Source of the DNA: Hyperoodon ampullatus
Taxonomy: Eukaryota > Chordata > Mammalia > Artiodactyla > Ziphiidae
Direction of reading: 5' to 3'
Length of the DNA stretch: 64,000 nucleotides
Assembly (NCBI GenBank): GCA_949752795.1
Contig: OX457056.1
Coordinates: 94,386,942-94,450,941, forward strand
Each line of letters starts with the position of its first letter. Position 1 is the first letter of the stretch. The notes below the pieces were generated by a model. The model searched no databases. It had not been told where the DNA came from and worked only from the letters and a program-made list of their open reading frames with translations. Positions 26,201 through 38,200 of this stretch are shown here, in pieces. The position numbers were made by a program, and so were the translations under genes.

Positions 26201-29200
26201 CAGATATTTTAAATTTTGATGAAGTCAAATTTATCTATTTTTTCCTTTTTGTTGCCTTTTGTTATTTTTGGTGTCATCCGAGAAATCATTTCCAAATCCA
26301 ATGTCATGGACATATTCCCGTGTTTTGTTTGAAGAGTTTTATAGTTTTAGTTCTTACATTTGGGTCTTTGATCCATTTTGAGTTAATCTTTATATATGAT
26401 ATGAGGTAGGAGTCCAACTTTATTCTTCTGCATGTGGATATCCAGTTTGCCTAGCACCATTGGTTGAAAAGATTGTCCTTTCCCCATTGAATGTTCTTGA
26501 CACCTCGTTGAAAAATCATTTGACTATTTATGAGAGAGTTTCCTTCTGGTCTCTCTATTCTATTCCTCTGGTTTGTATGTCTATCCTTACGTCACTATAA
26601 CACTGTTTTGATTACTGTTGCTTTGTAGTAAGTTTTGAAATCAGGAAGTATTGGTCTTCCAACATTGTTCTTTCTCAAGATTGCTTACTTTCCAGGATCT
26701 GGATGTGTTTCTTTTTATTCATTCTGCCAATTTCTGCCTTTAATTTTAGATTACTTGGCTTAATTTAAAATCCATATACATTTAAAGTATGTAATGTAAG
26801 TGCCTGACATTAAGCTTTTGATTACTGAGGCACCTATTTTAAAAGACATCCATCTTGAAAACCATACTGCCAGCTGTATGACACAGCTACTAGCAAAACA
26901 ACCAGATAAGGAATTAGGCTGCTCCCACCCATGAAAGTCTTTCTTTCAGAGAGCCCTGGGTAACCTAGATAACTGACCACTTGAGTGACCCCTCTTCTCC
27001 CTTCCTGTGCTCTAATTCCAGCTCTTATGCTCTACATTAGCCAATAAAGAGTGAACACATGAAACCTAGATACCCCATCAATGGACTCTAATAAAGGCAC
27101 AGACGCAGGTCCCACTCCCACCCCTCCACCAGACCTGGCTGAGTGGCCCTCAGGCATGCTATGTGTTCTTCAGGATTTCTGAGGAATAAATCTTTTTCCT
27201 CGAAGTTCTCTCAAAGTTTCTTGCTGAAGTGCATCCTACAGTCATAATACAAACCACAGGAACCAGTCCAGTCACAGCTATGAGTAATACAGGAGGTGAG
27301 TGCCTCAGGCATTCCTAGCCAATAGCATCACTATCGATAGGCTGGGACTGACACAACAAAGTAATTACTGAAAAGGAAGGACTTACTTCTGCCATTTAGC
27401 TATTTTCTGTATTTCTATATCTTATATGCTTTTTGTTCCTCAATTCTTCCATCATTGCTTCTTTTTGTATTTTTGTATTGTGGTATACCATTTTGATTTC
27501 CTTTCTCTTTCCTTTTCTGTATTCTTTTAGTTATTTCTTAGTGATTACCTTAAGGATTAAAATTAATTTCTTACAATAACCTACTGTGAATAATGCCAAC
27601 TTAGCTTCAATAGCATACAAACACTCTGCTCTTATACATCTTGATCCCTCCCTCTTTATATCATTATTGTTACAGACTACATTGTTATATACTGTGTCCA
27701 TTAATATCGATTTATAATTATTGTTTTATAAACTTGCCTTTTAAATCATATAGAAAAAAGGGAGTTAAAAACCAAAAATACAGTAATATTGGCTTTTATA
27801 TTTACCTATACAGTTACCTTTACCTATGATATTTATTCTTCGTATGGTTTTGAGTTACTGTCTAGTGCCCTTTAATTTCAGGCTGACAGACTCCTTTAGC
27901 TAATTTTTAGGGGAATTCTAGTACAGTAAGTCCCCAACATACGAACCTTCAAGTTGCAAACTTTAAAAGATGCGAAGGTGCATTTGCATGTCCAATCACG
28001 TAAGTTAGTTCATGTGTCTGGTGTACATTGTCACATGCATGCATCCTCTACAAGTGGTTGTACTTTTGGTACTTTACTGTACAGTACTGCATACAGTACA
28101 ATAGTACAGTAGTACAGTATCTTTATTTCAAGCCCAGGATGTCCAGAAACAAGTGTAAAAGCAGCAGTGATGTAGCTGGTACTGCTAAGAAGTGCCAGCT
28201 GTTGTACTATACTACTGTACTTTCCAAGGTTAAGATTAAAAATGTTTTATTTTTTGTGTTTGTTTTTTATGTTTTGTGTGAAAGGTTTATAAACCTATTA
28301 CAGTACAGTATTATATAGCCAATTGTGTTAGTTGGGTACCTAGGCTACCTTTGTTGGACTTATGAACAAATTAGACTTACGAATGTGCTCTCAGAATGGA
28401 ACTCGTTCATATGTAGGGGACTTGCTGTAGTAAGAAACTCACTTAGATTTTATCTAGGAATGTCTTAATTTCTCCTTCATCCTTGTAGCATAGTTTTGTC
28501 AAATACGGAATTCTTGACTGACAGGTGTTTTTTTTTTCTCTTGCAGCCTCTAAGATTTCTGAGGAGAAATTGGCTGATAGTCTTTTAAAGGGATGTGTCT
28601 TTGTGTGGGTCTCTGAGTTTACCCTACTTGGAGTCCATTGAGCACCTTGGATTTGTAGACTTATGTCTTTTGTCAAATTTGGGGAGTTTTCAGCCATTAT
28701 TTCTACAAATATGATTTGTGCTTCTTTCTTTCTCTTTTCCTCTGCTGGGACCCCCATACTATATATGCTAGTTCACCTAGTAGTGTACCACAAGGCCAGT
28801 TAGGCTCTGTTCTCTCTTCTTTATTCTCAGACTCAATACTTTCAATTGTCCTATCTTCAAATTTTCCCTATCTTCTCTATCTTCATATCTGCTTTTGAAG
28901 CTCTAGAGTGTATATTTCAATTCAATTATTGTACTTTTTGGTATCAGAATGTCTTCTTGGTTCCTTTTTATAATTCCGATCTCTTTATTGTTATTCTCAT
29001 TTTGTTCATATGATGTTTTCCTGTCTTTGTCCATGTCTTCCTTTAGCTCTTTGAGCATCTTTAAGTTGTCTTAAAGTCTTTGTCTAGTAAGTCTGACACT
29101 TTGGCTTCCTCAGGTATATTTTGTATTGATTTACTTTGTTCCTTTGTCTGGGCCATACTTTCCTGTTTCTTTTTATGCCTGCTTTTTTTGTTGTTGTTGA

Positions 29201-32200
29201 AAACTGAATATTTCATTCAATTGGTAACTCGAGAAATCAGATTCTTCTTCCAACCCATGTTTTTGTTTTTGTTTTTGTTTTTTTATATCGGGTGTGTCTG
29301 TGCCAGGATCAGCCTCAGGTGAAAGCATAAGGTCTTCTCAGGTCTTTTCTGAGCCTTCAACTTTCCCAAGGCTTTCTAAATTCCCCCATATATATGGTTG
29401 TTTTTGAATGTTAAAAAAAAGAAACCAGAAGTGGCTCCTTAAAATCTCCCGGAAGCCACTTGAGCCAGTGAGGGTTGACAGAATGACTGCCAGTCTCTGG
29501 GTCTGTACCTCTGCATTCAGAGCAGCAGTCTGCAATCAGATCACAGAATCCTGATATTTGAGGACAAAGTCCTTATTGCCTACCCTGGCTCCAGCAAGAA
29601 ACACAGGATGCTGTTGAAACAGCTGCCTTCCATGGGGCTGGGGGGTGAGGGATGGATAGCTGTTACTACACTGAGGACTGAAATCAACCAATACTAACTG
29701 AAATTTACCAGACAAGCTTTATGCTGTAAGCTACAAGTGTTCAAATAGACTCCAGAGTTCCAAAGCCATAATTTCAGACCATTTCTGCCAGTACAATTGC
29801 TACCTAGGTGGACAGATGGATTCTTGGAGCTTTCTACTTCACCTTTGCTGCTGTCCACTTGGCCAGTCATTTTTGGAAAATCCCTCAAATTTGGGTTTCT
29901 ATTTAAACTTTCACGAACTCATTTTAGCATCTATCAGCAGATCTTGCCCATGGGGGATTACTACTATGGTGTTTTAATGGTGATCTTTCTATTTTCCTCA
30001 TTCTGTCTACACTTATTAATTGGAATTCTTCAGTGAGGAAGAATTGTTACTTCTTCTGAATTTGTTCATGTATTCATTTACTTATCTATGTCACTATAGG
30101 ATAAGGACTCAAGGATAATTACTTTATTACTTATTTTATAATTCAATATTATAGTAATTAATTTGGTTGTTCAAGTTGTTCCAACTCTGGCCAATCTGAG
30201 ATCTTTTAGTTTGGCTCCTGTGCCTTGAAAAAAGTTTTTAGCACTTCCTTAACTTTCTGATACTACAAAATGCCCCAGACTCATACTGTTCTTTCTCAAC
30301 TCACACTGTTGAATAAAGCAGTTCTTTAAGAATCACTGGTTCCGGAGGAGACCTTCAAGATGGCGGAGGAGTAAGACGTGGAGATCACCTTCCTCCTCGC
30401 AAATACATCAGAAATACATCTACATGTGGAACAACTCCTACAGAACACCTACTGAATGCTGGCAGAAGACCTCAGACTTCCCAAAAGGCAAGAAACTCCC
30501 CACATACCTGGCCACATGGCTGACAGGGTCTTGGTGCTCCAGCAGGGTGTCAGGCCTGTGCCTCTGAGGTGGGACAGCCAAGTTCAGGACATTGGTCCAC
30601 CAGAGGCCTCCTGGCTCCATGTAATATCAAATGGCAAAAGCTCTCCCAGAGATCTCCATCTCAACACTAAGACCCAGCTCCACTCAACGGCCAGCAAGCT
30701 ACAGTGCTGGACACGCCATTCCAAACAACTAGCAAGACAGGAACACAACCCCATCCATTAGCAGAGAGGCTACCTAAAATCATGATAAGGTCACAGACAT
30801 CCCAAACACACCACCGGACATGGTCCTGCCCACCAGAAGGACAAGATCCAGCCTCATCCACCAGAACACAGGCACCAGTCCCCTCCACCAGGAAGCCTAC
30901 AACCGACTGAACCAACCTTAGCCACGGGGGGCAGACACCAAAAACAATGGGAACTATGAACCTGCAGCCTGCGGAAAGGAAACCCCAAACACAGTAAGTT
31001 AAGCAAAATGAGAAGACAGAGAAACACACAGCAGATGAAGGGGCAAGGTTAAAAACCCACCAGACCAAACAAATGAAGAGGAAATAGGCAGTCTACCTGA
31101 AAAAGAATTCAGAGTAATGACAGTAAAGATGATCCAAAATCTTGGAAACAGAATGGAGAAATTACATGAAATGTTTAACAAGGACCTAGAAGAGCTAAAA
31201 AGCAAACAAACAATGATGAATAACACAATAAATGAAATTAAAAATTCTCTAGAAGGAATCAATAGCAGAATAAGTGAGGCAGAAGAATGGATAAGTAACC
31301 TGGAAGATAAAATAGTAGAAAAAACTACCACAGAGCAGAATAAAGAAAAAAGAATGAAAAGAATTAAGGACAGTCTCAGAGACCTCTGGGACAACATTAA
31401 ATGCACCAACATTTGAATTATAGGGATCCCAGAAGAAGAAGAGAAAAAGAAAGGGACTGAGAAAATATTTGAAGAGATTATAGTTGAAAACTTCCCTAAC
31501 ATGGGAAAGGAAATAATCAAGTCCAGGAAGCACAGAGAGTCCCATACAGGATAAATCCAAGGAGAAACACGCCAAGACACATATTAACCAAACTATCAAA
31601 AATTAAATACAAAGAAAAAATATTAAAAGCAGCAAGGAAAAAACAACAAATAACATATGAGGGAATCCCCATAAGGTTAGCAGCTGATCTTTCAGCAGAA
31701 ACTCTGTAAGCTAGAAGGGAGTGGCAGGACATATTTAAAGTGATGAAAGGGAAAAAACTACAACCAAGATTACTCTACCCAGAAAGGTTCTCATGCAGAT
31801 TCGATAGAGAAATTAAAACCTTTACAGATAAGCAAAAGCTAAGAGAATTCAGCATCACCAAACCAGCTTTACAACAAATTCTAAAGGAACTTCTATAGGC
31901 AGGAAACACAAAAGAAGGAAAAGACCTACAATAACAAACCCAAAACAATTAAGAAAATGGTAATAGGAACATACATATCGATAATTACCTTAAATGTGAA
32001 TGGAATAAATGCTCCAACCAAAAGACACAGGCTCACGGAATGGAAACAAAAACAAGACCTGTATATATGCTGTCTACAAGAGACCCACTTCAGGCCTAGG
32101 GACACATACAGACTGAAAGTGAGGGGATGGAAAAAGATATTCCACACAAATGGAAATCAAAAGAAAGCTGGAGTAGCAATTCTCGTATTCTTAGTTTCAT

Positions 32201-35200
32201 TCTTACAATACTTCATTCAAAAACTCATAAATTATCCAAATGAATCACTGTACCTATATATTTCAATAGCTCTCATATCTTCATCATCAAATTCATCTTC
32301 AGCTTCCTTCAACTGTGCAAGAGTCATCTTTTCATATGGTTTAACTAAAACAAAATAAGTTGTAGATAACTGAGTTATTTAAAAGCCAATTTTACTTTAG
32401 AGTCACATGTCTAGAAAAAACAATATATTAGATAAATGGAGATCAAGAATATCTTTAATGTTTCAGTTTCTCCAGCATATAAACTATATTGTGGCTGACT
32501 GCTTCAGGTTTGTTTAAAGTGCTATTACTGCCTCAGAGTTCACAGAACTACCAGGCTGCATTTAAAAGCAGATGTGAAAATCAATTAGACCTCATAAATT
32601 TAGATTTCCTCAAGTACCTGGAAATTTTAACAAATAAGACATTTTATATAGAATGATCAAAACAGAAAGTAATCAGAAGGTAGAGAAATATGATAGAGAA
32701 AAAAAAGCTCACTAGGTTAGATACCAGGGCATTTCAGCTCTGATATTAACTAGCATGTAACTTTCAACACATGAATTAGAAATTTTAGGTGTCAGCATCC
32801 TAATTTCAAAAGTATGGGTGGGATTTATATTAAATTATTTCTAATGTCCTCTCTCCCTCTAAATTCATGAAATACATGATCACTGTCATAACTGTATAAT
32901 TCCCTTCACCCAGCCCACCAAATGCACAACTATACCCATTGCTTCTTTCTGTAAACGTAAAACCATTTCTTCAATTTCATCTTTTGGCTCTTCTTTTGGA
33001 GGAAGAATGCCAAAACCTCTTAAAATTTCATTCCATTCTGTATCTTCATTTGGATCCTATATAAAAAATAAATAAAAAATCTATTAGCACAGTTGTGCAT
33101 TTTAATATATGTAAAATCGATTTCCAACCATGTAATTGTTCATGAACTCTACAGGTAAACTAGAAAATTAGTTTCAAAGAATAGAACAAAATGGCCTACT
33201 TTTTTCCCATTTCCCAGTTCCGTAATGCAACTACATACTTTGATAAAAAGAATACATCCTCTATCCTCAAAGTTACACTGAGATGTTTAGTAAAAAATAA
33301 ATCTAAAAAACATATATCAAATGTTAATGAAGAAACTTGTAAGTCATGGAAAATTCTCTGAAGACTATTAATAGGCAAAACTAATTCACATCATGCAAAA
33401 TACTGTTTTCTTTTTCTACATAAGCATTCAAGACCTCAAGGTGGACTTGCTTCTTTTCAGCTATATAGCTTCATGGAATTCTTACTCCCAAGTTAAATCT
33501 TAGAAGAGGTTAGGAATCGTTTCATAATTCAATTTTTGTCTAACCATAATTTCTTTCTTTGAAACTTAACCTTGTTTTCCATGTTACTTAGGCTTTGATG
33601 TTTTATTTGCTGCTCTTCCTGAAACTGTCTGTCATATATCAACTATATTGTCTTTCTAGTCTGCTGTCCCTTTTCTCTGAGGTTTTCAGAGAAAAGGAGA
33701 ACTTAATTATATACATGAGTAAATACTGCTGCAAATAAAGTAAAGGATAGCCTTGAATGAGCTCCACCTCTGGGTATTCACATCCTGCATAATCCCCTCT
33801 CCTTGATTATGGGTGGGGACCATGGCATGCTTCTAATCAATAGAATATGGCAAAGGTAAAGGAATATAATTTCTTTGATTTCATTCCATAAGATAGTAAC
33901 TTTCATCTTGCCAGCATTCTCTCACACTTGCTGGCTTTGATAAAGCAAGCTGACATACTGTGAGGTCCCCCATGGAGAGAACTATGTGACAAGGAAAATG
34001 TAGTCAACAATCAGCTAGACACTGAGATCCTCAGTCAAATAGCTCCAAAAGAACTGAATTCTGCCAACTACCATGTAAATAAACTTAGAAGGGGATCCTT
34101 CAGATGTACTCTGTTGTACCTTCAGATTCAACCCCAGCTCTAGCTGACACTTTAATTGCAACCTTGTTGGAGACTCTAAGCAATGCCTGGATCCTTGACC
34201 CATAAAAGCTCTGAGATAATAATTGTGTTATTTTAAGTCACCAAGTTTGTGGTGATTTGTTATGCAACAATGGATAACTAATACAAGTATCATATTATTT
34301 CTCCTCTTCATCCTATTCTTTGGGCAAAGTTTTGGGTTTTTATTCACACTGGTCTTTTACTGGTCTCTCTATCCACAAAATCTTCTGATCTCCATTCTTT
34401 CTATATGTCTTAAAACAATTAAGTCACCATCAGCAGGAGTTCTGCACTTGGTAATGGCAGACTAGATAATTTGGATCAAGCCTCTTACTGAGAACAGCTA
34501 GTAAAACTGGACAAAATAGATGAAAATTAATTTGAAGGCACTGAAGAATCAACAAAGCAGTGAAGAGAATTATGGTAAGAAAATCCTGGATGAGAAGTAG
34601 ACCCAGAGAAAGAAGCTCTATGTTTGGGTCCATTCCCCTTCAATCAACTACCAGTTCTGAAAGAGGCCAAGACGCTGAGAAATTGAATAAAGGTGCACAG
34701 ATTCGAGCACAGTGACCAAAGACAGAAATCAATAAGAAAATGATAACTAGGAGATCATCATATATTTGGAATTAAAAAAAAATTCTAAATGACCAAAGGG
34801 TCAAAGAAGAAACCACAATGGAAATTTAAAAGCATTAGGAATGGAATGATAATAAAGCCACGTATCAAAAATATGTGGGCTATAAAGAGAGCAGTTCATG
34901 AAAGGAATTTTACACCCTGAATTTAACATATTAGAAAATGGAAAAGGCTTACAAATTAATATATAAGCATCCAACCTAAAAAGCTGGGAAAAGAACATCA
35001 AAATAAACCAAAGGTAGAAGGAAGGAAATAATAAAGATGAAAACAGAAATTAATGAAATAAGAATCGAATATATAATACAGTGGGTTAACAAGGCCAAAA
35101 ATTGGGTCTTAGAGAAGACTAATAAACACTTGCCAAGATTGATAAAGAAAAAAAGTGAGAAGACATCACCAGTATTAAAAATGAAAGAGGGGAACTCCTG

Positions 35201-38200
35201 ACAGATAATACAAATATTTAAAAAGAGAAGCCTCTCTATTGTGTTTTGCTCATATTTTTTTCTACTTTAAGGTGGAAGCTTAGAGCAAACTATAAACCTT
35301 TTTTTTTCTTTTCAAGCACACATAGAATTTTATTTAAAAAAATTTTTAACATCTTTATTGGAGTTCTTTTCTAATTATAACCACTTAAGCTACAAATATT
35401 CCTTTAACAAATTCTTTAGCTGCATCCTACAAGTTTTGGTATGCTGTATTTTTATTATTATTCAGTTAAAAATACTTCTAATCTTATGATTTTTTGCTGA
35501 CATTTTTATTTGGAAGGATACTGCTTAATTTTCAAATATTTTGGACTTTTCTAGGTATCTTATTAATAATTTCTAAGTTACTTCTGCATGGTCGGAAAAC
35601 ATACTTTGTGAAGATTTTGATTTTTTGAAATGCATTTACTTGTTTTATGACCCAGCATATGGCATATCTTAGTGAATGTTCTACATAGTGTGAAAAGAAT
35701 GTGTATTTTGCCACTGATGGGCTTTTTTCTCCACAAATCAATAGATTGTTGACAGATTTGTTCAGATCTTCTATTCTGCGATTTCTGTATCTAGTTGTTC
35801 TATCAATTACTAGGAGGAGGGGTGTTAAAATCTCTAGTTATGATGTGGATTTGTCTATTTCTCCATCAGTTTTTGCTTTATGTGTTTGAAGCTTGATTAT
35901 GCAAATCCACAGCTATATTTATGATATTTTCCTGATGAATTTCTCCTATCATTATAAAATGTAGTAATCCTCATCTTGATGTCTATTTTGTTTGTTACTA
36001 ATACAGTTTATACCCCTTATTCCTAAGTACTGTTTAAATAACATGTCTTTTTCAATCCTTTTACTTTAACCCATGTTTCTTTGTATTTAAAGTGTATCTC
36101 TTTTAGCAATATGTAGCTATGTATTGCTTTTTAAACTATTCTGATAATCTCTACTTTTTAATTTAAGTGTTTACTCCATTTATACTTACTATAATTGTCT
36201 TTTTAATTTTTATTGGAGTATAGTTGCTTTACAGTTTTGTGTTAGTTTCTGCTGTGCAGCAAATTAATATAATTGTTAATATTAGATGTAGAGCTACTAT
36301 TTTCCTGTTTTTAATTAGTATTGTTTGCTTTTTTGTTCCTCTGTCCCTTCTTTGCCTTCTTTCGGTTAATTAAATATTTTCTAGAATTATGTTCTTTGCA
36401 ACTGGCCTTTTAGGTATACATCTTTGCATTATTGCTTTAATAATTGTTCTAGAAATTATAATGGTATCTTTAACATATTACAGTTAATATTGTAGTATTT
36501 TACATAAAATATGGGAAACTCACTTAGTATAGTTCCATTTACCACTATCCCATCCTTTGCCTTACTGCTGTTATATATATTAACATTTACAATATATTTG
36601 AACCCCTATAATACAATGTTACAATTTCTACCCTAAACAGTTATAATGTCTTTTAAGAAAATTAAGAGAATAAATATATTTAGTTTTTAGAATTTACCCA
36701 CATATTTACCATTTAAGGTGCTCTTCACACTTACTTTTAGATCCAGTTTTCCACCTGATGTAATTTTCTTTCAGTCTGAAAAAACTTCTTTGCATTTCTT
36801 ACCCTTCAGATCTGTGGAACCTAATTCTCTCGGTTTTCATATTTCTGAAAATGTCTATTTTTTCCCAGTTTTTTTGATGGATAGTTTAGCTGGATATAGA
36901 ATTTTGGTTTGAAAGTTTTCCCTCCAGCATTTAAAGCACTTTAAAAGCCTTCTGGCCTCCAATGTTTCTGATAAGAAGTCAGCTGTCAATCATATTGCTG
37001 TTCTCCTGTATATACATAACATACACATCTTTACATTATGTCTTTTCTCTGGATGTTTTCAAGATTTTATCTTTTGATTTCAGAAGTGTGTCTATGTGCT
37101 TGGTGTGGTTTTATTTGTATTTACCCTGTTTGGAGTTCCCTGAACTTCTTAGATTGTTAAGTTTATGTCTTCCCTCAAACTCTGGACAATTTTACCCATC
37201 ATCTTTTTAATTTTTTCCTGCCCCCCCCACCCCATCTTTCCTCTCCTTCTAGGATTTTTGACACGATGTTACATGTATGTTAACCATGTATTACAGTTAG
37301 ATGTATGTTAACCAATTTAACAATGTCCCTTCAGTTCACTGAATCTCTATTCACTTTTAATATTTTTCTCTCTGTTCTTAAAGTTGGACACTTTGTATTG
37401 ATGAATCCAAGTTCCCTGACTCTTCTGCCATCTGCAATCTACTGTAAAGCCCATTCAGTGAATTTTTTATTTCAGTTGTTGATCTTTTCAGTTCAAGAAT
37501 TTCCATTTGTTTTATTACTGTTTCTCTTTCTCTGTTATGATTCTCCAACTGTTAATTCATTTTCCTTTAAGTCCTTGAATATATTTATAATAGCTGCTTT
37601 AAATTCTTCATTTGCTAATATCAACATCTGGATAGTCTCAGGATTTGTTTCCATTGGTTGCTTTGCTTTTGAATATGAGTCACATTTTGAATATGGCTTT
37701 TCATTCTTTTTCTTTTCTGCTTATATAATTTTTATTGCATACTAGACATTCAGGATGATACATCATAGAAATTTATGATTTTTTATGTTCCTCTAAAGTA
37801 TGTTGATTTTCATACTTGAAGGCAGTTAACTTGGTTGGACTCAAACATCAAACTACTTCAATTGAAATGGGCAGCAGCCAAAACCTCAGATCAGTTCAGT
37901 TCTTTGACCTTCTAGTGGCTGCTTTTTGCCAGGCACCTTGGGATCTCCTATACACATATGGAGTTTGGCTGACAAATAAGAATTTGTGTGGATTTTACAT
38001 GCAGAATTTAAGGATCATCCCTTCTGATTTTCCTTTCTGAGACTTCCTCATGATTCTCCCACCACTCTACCAGCCCAGGACTTTGCCCTCCAACATCTCT
38101 ATTAAAATGGTAGTTTTCTGCCACCCCATGCCATATGATTGTAAAACTCCCTCAACTATATCTAATCTTCTTTTTAAACTATTGTGATAATTTTAAAATA

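Larger units (their letters stand above)
24190..30050 (-). mobile_element. Large antisense L1 region (several old fragments)
   Basis: Reverse-complement L1: the 3' UTR at 24190-24330 and again at 25210. ORF2 text such as 'ccttatcgtatatctaattt' and 'aatttatctattttttcct' extends through about 27900, and 5' region text ('cagccattatttctacaaat') from 28440. It is split by an LTR (about 26815-27365) and a Tigger element (27924-28437). It is sense-oriented relative to PDCL2. Confidence 0.75.

Noticed and set aside
30999..31580. 193-codon minus-strand open frame rich in Phe, Ile and Ser
   Set aside because: It is the reverse of L1 5' UTR and ORF1, where A-rich coding strands leave long antisense frames.
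37305..37745. 146-codon plus-strand open frame with hydrophobic stretches
   Set aside because: It is reverse-strand L1 sequence; T-rich antisense L1 often gives membrane-like frames.
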